Source of the DNA: Candidatus Berkelbacteria bacterium | GTDB taxonomy: Bacteria; Patescibacteriota; UBA1384; XYA2-FULL-43-10; CAINNR01 | Length of the DNA: 37,690 bases | Assembly: GCA_026397235.1 (NCBI GenBank) | Contig: JAPLVG010000017.1 | Span: forward strand, 1 to 37,690 | Direction of reading: 5' to 3' | Shown: positions 24,595-31,449 of the stretch, one piece after another | How positions within the stretch are numbered: the first letter of the stretch is position 1 | Layout: each line of letters opens with the position of its first letter | Translations under genes and position numbers: made by a program | The notes under the pieces: model-generated | Told to the model about the DNA's origin: nothing | The model's database searches: none | Seen by the model: the letters and a program-made list of their open reading frames with translations, nothing else

Positions 24595-24660
24595 GAATTT
24601 TGAATTAGGAATTATGAATTATGGTTTTATTCATGATTCACTATTCTTGATTCATAATTC
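24595..24660. repeat. AT-rich GAATTATGAATTATG repeat between cluster and galU
   Basis: Copies of AATTATGAATTATG face ATTCATAATTC arms, so the stretch can fold. Simple repeats of this type recur in CPR intergenic regions, and similar material lies at 31158-31258 and 31423-31449. Confidence 0.5.
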
Positions 24661-25527
24661 TTTCGATATTTCCTTTAAATATTCCCTAAAATCATCGCCA
24701 ATATCTTCTCGCTTTAAGGCCATCTCGACATTGGTTTTAATGTATTCAAAAACATTGCCACAATCGTAATATTTCCCGCCTTCGACTTCACGGCAGTAAA
24801 TTGGACCCTTATCCCGCAATTTATTAATTCCATCAGCCAACCAAATTTCGCCGCCTTTTCCCGGATCCAAATTTCGCAAAGCTTCAAAAATGTCCGGAGT
24901 TAAAACATAGGCGCCATCAAGCGCTAAATCCGATGGAGCTTCCTCGACTGTTGGTTTTTCTATTAATTCATGAGCAATATAAGTCAAGGGTTCAACTTCT
25001 TCAACTTTTGGTACGCCGTATCTAACCAAGTGCGCCCGAGGTACTTTAACAGCTGAAAAAACCGGACGATTGTATTTTTCAAAAACATCAATACACTGTT
25101 TTAATCTTGGAACTGGACTGGTAGTAAATTGATCGCCCCAAAGGACGGCAAAAGGTTCGTCGCCAATAATGTGTTCGGCATTTAAAACTGGCGTGCCGTT
25201 GCCGTATGGACCTTTTTGGCGGACATAAATAAAATTAGCCATTTTAGAGATTTTGCGCATCGATTCCAGCTGATCCAATTTACCGTTTTTTTCCAAGTAG
25301 GCTTCGAGTTCCAAATTGTTGTCAAAATAATCCTCGATCGCCTTTTTGCTTGAACTAGTAACGATAATAATATCTTCAATACCCGAAGCAACCGCATCTT
25401 CAACGACATATTCAATCGCCGGGCGATCAATTACCGGCAACATCTCTTTGGGAATTGATTTTACCGCCGGCAAAAAACGGGTACCATAACCCGCAGCCGG
25501 GATAACAGCCTTGCGAATTTTACTCAT
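24652..25527 (-). CDS. galU: UTP-glucose-1-phosphate uridylyltransferase
   Basis: The ATG at 25527 is preferred over an upstream TTG because GGAGA precedes it. The 291-residue protein has the nucleotidyltransferase N-terminus AVIPAAGYGTRFLPAVKSIP, the PKEMLPV activation loop, FAVLWGDQF, the GalU-type EKP and the GGEIWLADGI block. It makes UDP-glucose from UTP and glucose-1-phosphate for cell-surface glycans. Length and motifs match bacterial GalU. The WecA/MraY-type transferase at 35 kb is a plausible consumer of sugar nucleotides. It is monocistronic. Confidence 0.93.
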   Translation of the reverse strand: MSKIRKAVIPAAGYGTRFLPAVKSIPKEMLPVIDRPAIEYVVEDAVASGIEDIIIVTSSSKKAIEDYFDNNLELEAYLEKNGKLDQLESMRKISKMANFIYVRQKGPYGNGTPVLNAEHIIGDEPFAVLWGDQFTTSPVPRLKQCIDVFEKYNRPVFSAVKVPRAHLVRYGVPKVEEVEPLTYIAHELIEKPTVEEAPSDLALDGAYVLTPDIFEALRNLDPGKGGEIWLADGINKLRDKGPIYCREVEGGKYYDCGNVFEYIKTNVEMALKREDIGDDFREYLKEISKEL

Positions 25528-25539
25528 AAAATTCTCCAA

Positions 25540-25625
25540 TAATGGATAACGAATGTTCTAATAGCTAATAACTAATATTTGTATCATTCGTCATTGGTCA
25601 TTTGGATATTAGTCATCCATTCTTA
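25540..25625. repeat. AT-rich intergenic repeat (TAACTAATA/ATTGGTCATT type)
   Basis: Short degenerate repeats of TAATAGCTAATAACTAATA and ATTCGTCATTGGTCATT are seen. There is no ORF. Confidence 0.4.
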
Positions 25626-26000
25626 TTACCCCATTTCGATTTTTAGCGATTTGGTTTTTGACCGTGCATCTTTTGGAATAATGATGGAAAGCAAACCGTT
25701 TTTCAACTGTGCTTTGGCTTTTTCTGAATTGACAGCAATCGGCAGCACAAAAGTGCGACCAAAAGGTCCCCAATAACATTCTTGGACAAAATGTTGCTCG
25801 TCTCCAGCTTTGTGACCACTTTTGCGCTCACCACGAATTGTTACAACTTCATCGGTAATTTGAACATCAATATCTGCGGGAGCGGTGCCAGCAATTGGTG
25901 CCAATAAATAGATATTTTCGTCGTCTTGATACACATCAATAGCGAGCTGACCCTCAGTTTCCTCATCGCCAACATTTATATTGATACTGTCTTCACCCAT
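25626..26000 (-). CDS. Small heat-shock protein, Hsp20/alpha-crystallin family
   Basis: The ATG at 26000 follows GGAGGGG; an in-frame GTG at 26012 is an alternative. The 124-residue protein has the alpha-crystallin core: LAIDVYQDDENIYLLAPIAG, DIDVQITDEVVTIRGER, ECYWGPFGRTFVLP and the terminal AQLKNGLLSIIIPK. It is an ATP-independent chaperone that holds unfolding proteins. The promoter lies at 26146-26174, so the message has a leader of about 140 nt that contains a 68-bp palindromic repeat. Confidence 0.93.
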   Translation of the reverse strand: MGEDSININVGDEETEGQLAIDVYQDDENIYLLAPIAGTAPADIDVQITDEVVTIRGERKSGHKAGDEQHFVQECYWGPFGRTFVLPIAVNSEKAKAQLKNGLLSIIIPKDARSKTKSLKIEMG

Positions 26001-26042
26001 CAGCCCCTCCACAACTCCTTAAAAAATACAAAAGTCCGTTGT

Positions 26043-26110
26043 GCCCTTCCGTAGCAAGCTTTCGACTGCGAGGGCTGTAATCCTCGAGGCGAATTCGAGC
26101 GTAGGAGGGC
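26043..26110 (-). repeat. 68-bp palindromic repeat, copy B, in the hsp20 leader
   Basis: It is the reverse complement of copy A at 15482-15549, with about eight differences out of 68. It lies between the hsp20 promoter and start codon and would fold in the message. Confidence 0.85.
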
Positions 26111-26145
26111 TAGTCCGTTTAGCAATAAAAATTTGCCCTATAACC

Positions 26146-26174
26146 ATTATAATCTGCAATAATATCGCCGTCAA
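26146..26174 (-). promoter_or_regulatory. Promoter of hsp20
   Basis: On the minus strand TTGACG (26174-26169) and TATAAT (26151-26146) are 17 bases apart. Confidence 0.75.
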
Positions 26175-26190
26175 CTAAATAATTTTTGAT

Positions 26191-26227
26191 AAAAAAATTC
26201 CGGCTTGGCAACTGCGCCAAACCGGAA
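26191..26227 (-). terminator. Terminator of the GC-rich membrane protein gene
   Basis: TTCCGG and TTGGC at 26198-26209 pair with GCCAA and CCGGAA at 26216-26227. On the minus strand seven T residues follow. Confidence 0.85.
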
Positions 26228-26242
26228 CGGTACTCTTTCTTG

Positions 26243-26704
26243 TTATTTTACGACTGATGCTTCGACCAGATCCCATTCATCACCCGCATTTATTACATCG
26301 CGGCTTTTGCGGTAGTGGAACTTGATCTTCTTTCCCTCCACACCGTTTTGGAATTCACCATCGTTCCAGAGGACGGAAAGCGCCTTTCGGGGAACTGACA
26401 ATTCGATTTCTCGGTCGAAGGAGCCTGCTGGTGGAGTCAAGGTGTACACTTCGATACAATCATCCTTGATCGTCCAATGGGGCGGTGCGACAAGCATTTC
26501 GGCCTCGCGTGCGATTGCGAACTGGCGCTGCATTTCAACTCGTTGTTCGAAATCACGCTGGAGATGTGGCTGCCAAACTTCAGTGTAGACAACCATCCAC
26601 GCGATCCAGTTTACTCCCACTGTGATTGCTATTAATATTGTCCGCATCGCCTTCAGAAACTGATCGAATGCCTTGCACTGCTCGGGGGTTATGACCTCAG
26701 ACAT
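26243..26704 (-). CDS. GC-rich gene for a small single-pass membrane protein
   Basis: The 153-residue protein has one membrane span (about 21-42) followed by an external or cytoplasmic domain of about 110 residues with a beta-rich pattern (DDCIEVYTLTPPAGSFDREI and later blocks). I recognise no family. AAGGAAG precedes the ATG and a strong terminator follows. Base composition is visibly richer in G and C than the surrounding genes, which suggests transfer or a different selection regime. A second gene with the same look (short, one N-terminal span, GC-rich, minus strand, own hairpin) is at 37086-37496. The two proteins are not obviously similar. Confidence 0.65.
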   Translation of the reverse strand: MSEVITPEQCKAFDQFLKAMRTILIAITVGVNWIAWMVVYTEVWQPHLQRDFEQRVEMQRQFAIAREAEMLVAPPHWTIKDDCIEVYTLTPPAGSFDREIELSVPRKALSVLWNDGEFQNGVEGKKIKFHYRKSRDVINAGDEWDLVEASVVK

Positions 26705-26753
26705 ATCGCCACTTCCTTATCAGTTTTTCAGTACAGGTAAATAATATCACGGC

Positions 26754-26783
26754 TTGACATTAATTGCATAGATATGATACAAT
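26754..26783 (+). promoter_or_regulatory. Promoter of the winged-helix/comF operon
   Basis: TTGACA at 26754-26759 and TACAAT at 26778-26783 are 18 bases apart, about 30 bases before the ATG. Confidence 0.75.
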
Positions 26784-26813
26784 AATAGTGTTTATTAAAC
26801 TATTGGTTTAATT

Positions 26814-27668
26814 ATGTTATTAGACGCAACACCCAAATTAGAGGATTTGATAGTAAAATTACTAGCGGATAAAGTTTCGGCGACTGCTTTAGATATTCAA
26901 AATAAGCTCATGGAAGAGGCCCAGGAGTTCACGATTCAGGCGATATATAAAGCATTAGGCCTCTTGGAAACTTCGGGTGTTATTGTAAAAAGCAAGAAAA
27001 AGTACAGCTTAAGAGTTTCGTGGGTATTGGATATCTCACATCTTGCCAAACAAGCATCGCTCAATTACAAAAACAATTCTAAAACATATTTACCTAAAAA
27101 GGGCCGAAGAATAATTTGGCATTTTAATGATTTACTCGCTCTTAATAATTTTTGGTCTCAAATTTTATTATTGGCGGCTGAAAATACTAATAATCGGCAG
27201 ATTTTGACTTGGATGCCGCATCCGTGGTTTCATTTGGCTTATTCCGAACAGGAGGAGCAGTATATTAAATCGCTTGAGATAACCGGAACAAAACTTTTCT
27301 TAATTAATGGTGGTGATAGCTTTCTCGATCATTGGGCAGAAAAATACTGGCAGACTAATAACATCGAATACTCAAACAGCCCGAGCTGGTTTCACGACAA
27401 ATATAAAGATCAATACATAAATGTTGTTGGTGATTTGATTTTGACAGTGAAATTAGATGATAAAATCACTCAAGAAATTGACAATTTTTATCAAAAGATA
27501 GGCTCTTTCGATAATCTGGATTTTTCAGAAGTGTTTAGAATTTTTGGTCTAAAAGTAAAGGTTAGCATGTGGCTAGAAAATAACCCCGAGAAAGCAAACC
27601 TTTACCAAAAACAGTTTGCTGATTATTTTGGGATTAAATCAAATGGCCCAGGTAATAAAATCAATTAG
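26814..27668 (+). CDS. Winged-helix DNA-binding protein of unknown function
   Basis: The 284-residue protein begins with a winged-helix region of about 70 residues (ATALDIQNKL, then IQAIYKALGLLETSGVIVKS), resembling transcriptional regulators that read a helix-turn-helix and wing. The remaining 210 residues form an unrecognised domain rich in Trp, Tyr and His, with WMPHPWFHLAYSEQEEQYI and LFLINGGDSFLDHW. It could sense a ligand. It overlaps comF by 26 bases and shares its promoter. The pairing with comF suggests a link with DNA uptake or nucleotide salvage, but this is inferred from position. The ribosome site is weak. Confidence 0.65.
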   Translation: MLLDATPKLEDLIVKLLADKVSATALDIQNKLMEEAQEFTIQAIYKALGLLETSGVIVKSKKKYSLRVSWVLDISHLAKQASLNYKNNSKTYLPKKGRRIIWHFNDLLALNNFWSQILLLAAENTNNRQILTWMPHPWFHLAYSEQEEQYIKSLEITGTKLFLINGGDSFLDHWAEKYWQTNNIEYSNSPSWFHDKYKDQYINVVGDLILTVKLDDKITQEIDNFYQKIGSFDNLDFSEVFRIFGLKVKVSMWLENNPEKANLYQKQFADYFGIKSNGPGNKIN

Positions 27669-28344
27669 CGAATTTTGTCTCGATCTCATTTTCCCCAAAA
27701 AATGCGTCAATTGTGGGGAATTTGGCAGTTTTTGTTGCCAGAAATGTTTGGCAAAAATCAAGCCAATTCAAACCCAAGTTTGCCCGAAGTGTGGAAAAAT
27801 TTCTGATTTGGGAAAGTGGTGTGCCGGATGTAAAAGGGATTCAAACTTGACCGGTATCATCGTTGGCGCAACTTATCGCGTGGGTCCGACCAAGGAGATG
27901 ATTCATTATCTAAAATATAACTCGGTTAAAGAATTGTCGCAGCCACTAGCGGATTTGTTGATCGATCAGCTTATCGAAGCTGAAATTTCAGATAAAACAA
28001 TTACCACCAGCGTGCCGTTGCACAAAAAAAAGTACCTCGAGCGGGGATACAATCAATCGGAAATTATGGCGAAAATTGTTGCTGCTAAGCTCGGGCTCAA
28101 CTATCAAAACCTGTTAATTCGCAAAAGATACGATAAGAAATCTCAGGTTGAACTAAAAGGTGATGCTAGGCGGAAAAATTTGGTCGATGCATTTGCTCTG
28201 TGTCCGATGATTGATATTTCCGGCCAGACAATATTTATTGTTGATGATGTATCTACCACGGGAACAACTTTGGAAGAATGCGCTAAGGTTTTGCGGGATG
28301 GCGGCGCTAGGCGGATTTATGGTTTAGTTGTAGCTCGCGGTTAA
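27643..28344 (+). CDS. comF: ComF family protein (phosphoribosyltransferase-like)
   Basis: The ATG at 27643 gives 233 residues and an overlap of 26 bases with the upstream gene. The N-terminal zinc ribbon has CVNC, CCQKC, CPKC and CAGC pairs. The C-terminal phosphoribosyltransferase fold shows VPLHKKKYLERGYNQSE and the PRPP loop FIVDDVSTTGTT. ComF proteins take part in natural DNA uptake, probably moving imported single-stranded DNA through the membrane. Length matches the family. Natural competence genes such as comEC are not in this window. Confidence 0.92.
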   Translation: MAQVIKSISEFCLDLIFPKKCVNCGEFGSFCCQKCLAKIKPIQTQVCPKCGKISDLGKWCAGCKRDSNLTGIIVGATYRVGPTKEMIHYLKYNSVKELSQPLADLLIDQLIEAEISDKTITTSVPLHKKKYLERGYNQSEIMAKIVAAKLGLNYQNLLIRKRYDKKSQVELKGDARRKNLVDAFALCPMIDISGQTIFIVDDVSTTGTTLEECAKVLRDGGARRIYGLVVARG

Positions 28345-28389
28345 AGATTGAATCTTAGCTTTGAAAATGCTAGAATCATTAGGAACCTG

Positions 28390-28482
28390 GGAAGGTTGCC
28401 CGAGTGGCTTAAGGGAACGGTTTGCTAAACCGTCGGTGGTCTAAAAGCCGCCACGCGAGTTCGAATCTCGCACCTTCCGCCA
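28390..28482 (+). tRNA. tRNA-Ser (anticodon GCU)
   Basis: The acceptor stem GGAAGGT/ACCTTCC, a long variable arm typical of class II tRNA, and a T-loop with GTTCGAATC are present. The anticodon GCT lies at 28434-28436, and CCA is encoded at 28480-28482. It decodes AGC/AGU. Confidence 0.95.
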
Positions 28483-28495
28483 AGAAAAAAGCCCA

Positions 28496-28524
28496 TTGAC
28501 ATTGTGTAATATAGTATATACATT
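28496..28524 (+). promoter_or_regulatory. Promoter of the BrnT/BrnA operon
   Basis: TTGACA at 28496-28501 is 17 bases from TACATT at 28519-28524. The ATG at 28529 is close to the predicted start point, so the message may be leaderless. Confidence 0.6.
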
Positions 28525-28528
28525 ATAT

Positions 28529-28825
28529 ATGAAAGTATTCAAAAACCCACTGGCCTTCGAATGGGATGAGGGCAATAAGGATAAAAATTTTATTAAGCAC
28601 AAAGTAACAAATGAAGAGTGTGAAGAGATATTTTTTGATACAAAAAAGAAAATTGCAGATGACATTTTTCACTCGGGTAAAGAACAAAGAAGTATTATCA
28701 TCGGCAAAACGAAATTGGGAAGATACCTATTTCTAGTTTTTACTACTAGGTATAATAAAATTAGAATTATTTCAGCTAGGGATTTGGATAAAAAAGGAAG
28801 GTCTTTGTATGAAAAAGAAAATTAA
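28529..28825 (+). CDS. brnT: BrnT family toxin
   Basis: The 98-residue protein has the BrnT pattern FEWDEGNKDKNFIKHKVTNE near the N-terminus, then RSIIIGKT, RYLFLVFTTRYNKIRIISAR and the final YEKE. BrnT is a RelE-fold ribonuclease that blocks translation and is neutralised by BrnA. The start at 28529 is chosen because the in-frame ATG-like codons upstream lie within the -35 box. It overlaps the antitoxin gene by 17 bases. The pair sits between two tRNA-Ser genes. Confidence 0.88.
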   Translation: MKVFKNPLAFEWDEGNKDKNFIKHKVTNEECEEIFFDTKKKIADDIFHSGKEQRSIIIGKTKLGRYLFLVFTTRYNKIRIISARDLDKKGRSLYEKEN

Positions 28826-29090
28826 ATTACCAAATTTTCAAAACGAGGATCAGGAAAGAAATTTCTGGTCGAAACTTAATTTGGCTGACTATTTTGAATC
28901 TGCTGATTTTTTGCCTGCCGCTTTTCCCAATCTTAAGCCATCTTCTCGTTCAATCTCTCTCCGAATTCCAGAATTTATGCTTATTAGAATCAAAGAGCAA
29001 GCCAATGAATTAAATGTGCCTTATCAATCTTTGATGAAAAAATATATTGCAGAAGGGATCAGCCAAAAGTCAGAAAGAATTCGTTATTAA
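28809..29090 (+). CDS. brnA: BrnA/CopG-type antitoxin
   Basis: The 93-residue protein has a short N-terminal segment with FWSKLNLADYFE, an antitoxin hallmark, and a C-terminal ribbon-helix-helix (RSISLRIPEFMLIRIKEQAN, then PYQSLMKKYIAEGI). It should bind BrnT and repress the operon. The overlap of 17 bases with brnT gives translational coupling. It ends well short of the broken tRNA-Ser-like remnant. Confidence 0.85.
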   Translation: MKKKIKLPNFQNEDQERNFWSKLNLADYFESADFLPAAFPNLKPSSRSISLRIPEFMLIRIKEQANELNVPYQSLMKKYIAEGISQKSERIRY

Positions 29091-29130
29091 ATTTTAATAT
29101 CTTCAGTTGTTCAGAGACGCAATATTATTT

Positions 29131-29209
29131 GGAGAGGTCGCATACCTGCCCTGAGCGAAGTCGAATGGGGTGGTTGTCCGCCAAAGGCGGATAAAAGTGC
29201 ACCGGCTTG
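29131..29209 (+). pseudogene. Broken tRNA-Ser-like remnant interrupted by a repeat
   Basis: GGAGAGGTCGCATA at 29131-29144 resembles the 5' end of a bacterial tRNA-Ser(GGA). AGTGCACCGGCTTG at 29196-29209 resembles its later part up to the anticodon arm. Between them lies a palindromic repeat (29147-29170) and a TCCGCC-AAA-GGCGGA hairpin (29177-29191). No 3' half or CCA follows. The neighbouring intact tRNA-Ser genes make this reading plausible. Confidence 0.45.
29147..29191. repeat. CCCTGAGCGAAGTCGAA palindromic repeat plus GCC/GGC hairpin
   Basis: The segment 29147-29170 is near-identical to 30567-30590 (TGCCCTGAACGAAGTTGAAG and so on). TCCGCC and GGCGGA at 29177-29191 form a separate perfect hairpin. 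Confidence 0.8.
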
Positions 29210-29229
29210 CCCCGCACTAAAATTTATTT

Positions 29230-29319
29230 GGAAGCGTGTCCGAGTGGTTTATGGAGCTGGTCTTGAAAACCAGAGTGGCAGCAATGTCACCAGAGGTTCG
29301 AATCCTCTCGCTTCCGCCA
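29230..29319 (+). tRNA. tRNA-Ser (anticodon UGA)
   Basis: The acceptor stem GGAAGCG/CGCTTCC, anticodon stem CTGGT with loop CTTGAAA, long variable arm and GTTCGAATC T-loop are present, with CCA at 29317-29319. The anticodon TGA at 29264-29266 decodes UCA. Confidence 0.95.
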
Positions 29320-29554
29320 GATAGAATTGTGGAACTTTTTACAGGCGCAAGAGTAATCAAAAGGGAAGGAAGGTGTTGTTAGAGGTGCCCGAAGGTTGCC
29401 AAATGTCCCCAACAAACAACCTGCTTCGATATGGTACTCACACCACTAATTTGCCTTGAAAAGATCAGCAATTGTGGAACTTTTTTGCTAAAAGCAATGT
29501 TTAAGGCAGTAAAACAATTTTTTAACGCACAAAATATGCTATAATTTATCCAAT
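29320..29554. repeat. Gene-free stretch bounded by a 16-bp direct repeat
   Basis: AATTGTGGAACTTTTT occurs at 29325-29340, six bases after the tRNA-Ser CCA, and again at 29470-29485. GTTGTT and AACAAC arms between them can pair. There is no ORF. TATAAT at 29540-29545 is the -10 box of the mntA/hepT operon and places its start point next to the ATG. The direct repeats could be old attachment sites. Confidence 0.5.
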
Positions 29555-29857
29555 ATGAGCCAAGAAGAAATTATTACAAAAGTTAAAGAAGCGGTTATGT
29601 CTGATCCAAATGAGAGCTGTATCAAAAGCATCTATCTTTTTGGGTCTTTTTTGCATGGAGATGCAAAAAAAGATAGCGACGTCGATTTACTATATGAAAC
29701 ACGAAAAACAATGAGTCTGTTTGAAATTGGCGGAATGCACCACAGATTAGAGGTTAAGCTTGGTCGAAAGGTTGATTTCGTTCCAAGGGATCGTGTTATC
29801 AATCAACTTAAAGAGAAAATATTACCCGAAGCAGTGAAGGTTTATGAAAGACAATAA
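29555..29857 (+). CDS. mntA: MntA-type nucleotidyltransferase antitoxin
   Basis: The 100-residue protein is a minimal nucleotidyltransferase with GSFLHGDAKKDSDVDLL, the GSx10DxD catalytic motif. MntA neutralises HepT by adding AMP residues to it (type VII toxin-antitoxin). It overlaps the HEPN gene by 14 bases. The promoter has a consensus TATAAT about 10 bases before the ATG, so translation is probably leaderless. Confidence 0.88.
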   Translation: MSQEEIITKVKEAVMSDPNESCIKSIYLFGSFLHGDAKKDSDVDLLYETRKTMSLFEIGGMHHRLEVKLGRKVDFVPRDRVINQLKEKILPEAVKVYERQ

Positions 29858-30185
29858 AGACAAAATTCATCTAGAAAGAATACTGGAAGCTATTGACCGG
29901 ATCGAGTTTCATCTCTTGGGGTTTGAATTTGAATATTTCGAAAATGATAAAACAAGATATGACGCTGTATTAATGCAATTGGTCAATATTGGTGAGACAG
30001 TGAATCAACTTAGTGATGAATTTCAAGAAAAACACGATGATTTCCCCTGGCATGAAATTATAGGAATGAGAAACCAAATTGCCCACGGATATTTTAATAT
30101 TGACCCAAAAGAAATTTGGAAGACTGTGAAGAATGATCTACCGGAACTAAAAAAACAGATTGATTTAATTTTAGACAATTACTAA
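29844..30185 (+). CDS. hepT: HepT-type HEPN ribonuclease toxin
   Basis: The 113-residue helical protein has the HEPN active site RNQIAH and the following Y (GMRNQIAHGYF), with the DUF86/HepT arrangement MQLVNIGETVNQLSDEF. HepT cleaves RNA and is silenced by MntA, encoded by the overlapping upstream gene. Length and gene order match the known pair. Confidence 0.9.
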   Translation: MKDNKDKIHLERILEAIDRIEFHLLGFEFEYFENDKTRYDAVLMQLVNIGETVNQLSDEFQEKHDDFPWHEIIGMRNQIAHGYFNIDPKEIWKTVKNDLPELKKQIDLILDNY

Positions 30186-30206
30186 TTTTTTTGATCAGAG
30201 ACCTCT

Positions 30207-30551
30207 ATGGACAACTATGTAAAAATTTATGTTTTTATTCCTAAAAATGATGCTGACAAAGTTCGTTTAGCACTTGGAAAAGCCGGAATTGGCAAAATGG
30301 GCAACTACGATCATTGTTCTTTTGTTTCTGAAGGCAAAGGATATTTTCGTCCACAAGGTGGAGCCAATCCTGCTATTGGAAGCATTGGGAATATAGAAGA
30401 AGTAGAGGAAATAAAGTTAGAATTCGTTTGCCTTAAATCAGAAATTGATAAAGTCTTAGAAGTTGTCAAGAAATATCATCCGTACGAAGAAGTTGCGCTG
30501 GATGTAATCCCGTTATTGGATTTTCCAAGTATCAATAATCCGAACGCTTAA
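30207..30551 (+). CDS. YqfO/NIF3-associated domain protein (CutA-like fold)
   Basis: The 114-residue protein begins YVKIYVFIPKNDADKVRLAL and contains GIGKMGNYDHCSF, GYFRPQGGANPAIGS and the final KYHPYEEVALDVIPL. This is the stand-alone form of the domain inserted in some NIF3/YqfO proteins. Function is unsettled; a metal- or ligand-binding regulatory role is often suggested. No strong ribosome site is visible. It follows hepT after a 21-base gap, probably by chance. Confidence 0.85.
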   Translation: MDNYVKIYVFIPKNDADKVRLALGKAGIGKMGNYDHCSFVSEGKGYFRPQGGANPAIGSIGNIEEVEEIKLEFVCLKSEIDKVLEVVKKYHPYEEVALDVIPLLDFPSINNPNA

Positions 30552-30566
30552 AGGTCCAGACCCGAA

Positions 30567-30590
30567 TGCCCTGAACGAAGTTGAAGGGCA
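30567..30590. repeat. CCCTGAACGAAGTTGAAGGG palindromic repeat
   Basis: TGCCCT and AGGGCA arms close the unit. It is the second copy of the repeat at 29147-29170. Confidence 0.8.
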
Positions 30591-30638
30591 GTTAATAATT
30601 TCATATTCGAGCGCCCGACCACAATATTTAAAGGAGGA

Positions 30639-31157
30639 ATGATGGCAGATGAAAAAAAGGAAGAAAAAAAACCTGTCGTAACAATTTCGCCAACGGATAA
30701 GCCAATTTTCTATTGGCAGGCGACGGAGTTTGAGAGTCATGACAAGCCCAATAATTGGCTGCTTTATATCGTCTTAGTCGCGATTGTGCTGCTTGCCATA
30801 TTATTATATATGCGATTATGGCTCGGCGCAGCCGTTGTTGTTGCCGCTTGCTTTGCCCTTTACAGCCAGTCACGATCTCGCGGCAAAAAGAGAAATTATG
30901 CTGTCTATGATCAGGGTGTGACGGTTGATGACAAAGTTTACACTTTTGATCAGTTCAAATCCTTTTGGGTTTTTTCTTATCAAGACCGAGCAATTATCAG
31001 ATTAGAGCAGCTCAAGCGTCTTGCATTACCGGTAGAAATGCCCGTTAATGACGAAAATCCGGAGCAAGTACGATTATTTCTTTCAAAACATCTGCCGGAA
31101 GCCGAAGATCGCGGTGAAGATATTTCAGATACCATTAATAGATGGATCAAATTCTAA
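30639..31157 (+). CDS. Two-span membrane protein, conserved type of unknown function
   Basis: The 172-residue protein (or 171 from the second ATG at 30642, which is better spaced from AAGGAGG) has a charged N-terminus. Two hydrophobic helices follow at about 41-61 and 63-78 (LLYIVLVAIVLLAILLYMRL, then AAVVVAACFALY). A soluble C-terminal domain of about 90 residues comes next (KNYAVYDQGVTVDDKVYTF, then DRAIIRLEQLKRLALPVEMP). This domain order recurs in CPR genomes near pilus or secretion genes. I give no function. Confidence 0.75.
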   Translation: MMADEKKEEKKPVVTISPTDKPIFYWQATEFESHDKPNNWLLYIVLVAIVLLAILLYMRLWLGAAVVVAACFALYSQSRSRGKKRNYAVYDQGVTVDDKVYTFDQFKSFWVFSYQDRAIIRLEQLKRLALPVEMPVNDENPEQVRLFLSKHLPEAEDRGEDISDTINRWIKF

Positions 31158-31259
31158 TTTCCAATTTTCACTGAATTTTCAATGAATTAATTTTTAAACA
31201 TTAAAACATTTAGTTATTAATTGTAAATTGAAAATTGCAAAATTAAAAATTTTGTTTAT
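31158..31259. repeat. AT-rich simple repeat (AATTTTCAAT/TTGAAAATTG type)
   Basis: Short AATT-containing units recur, with complementary blocks. No ORF or promoter of note is present. Confidence 0.45.
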
Positions 31260-31319
31260 GCGCCTGTAGCTCAGTGGATAGAGCGTCCGGTTGCGGTCCG
31301 GAAGGTCGTTGGTCCGATT
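31260..31319 (+). pseudogene. Truncated tandem copy of tRNA-Arg
   Basis: The 60 bases match the adjacent tRNA-Arg almost exactly from the D-arm through the anticodon arm (TTGCGGT loop) to the start of the T-arm. The copy then stops and joins GTTAATTTTGC. There is no acceptor 3' strand or CCA. It looks like the remnant of a tandem duplication. Confidence 0.8.
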
Positions 31320-31328
31320 GTTAATTTT

Positions 31329-31404
31329 GCCCGCGTAGCTCAGTGGATAGAGCGTCCGGTTGCGGACCGGAAGGTCGTTGGTCCGATTCCAATCGCGGGT
31401 ACCA
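31329..31404 (+). tRNA. tRNA-Arg (anticodon GCG)
   Basis: The acceptor stem is GCCCGCG/CGCGGGT (one G-U pair), with D-arm TAGCTCAGTGGATAGAGC. The anticodon stem TCCGG/CCGGA closes loop TTGCGGA, and CCA is encoded at 31402-31404. The T-arm is slightly unusual (GGTCCGATTCCAATC). It decodes CGC/CGU. Confidence 0.93.
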
Positions 31405-31449
31405 TGAATCGCTTCGCTCAAATTTAAAAATCAAAATTTAAAATTTAAA

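Noticed and set aside
28441-28665. Minus-strand frame overlapping tRNA-Ser and brnT
   Set aside because: It covers an RNA gene and the antisense of a known toxin.
29555-30185. Novel defence pair
   Set aside because: The motifs GSF...DxD and RNxxxH fit the known MntA/HepT type VII toxin-antitoxin pair.
31194-31421. Minus-strand frame of 75 residues with repeated NDLPDRNRTLYPLSY
   Set aside because: The repeated text is the reverse translation of tRNA-Arg and its truncated copy.
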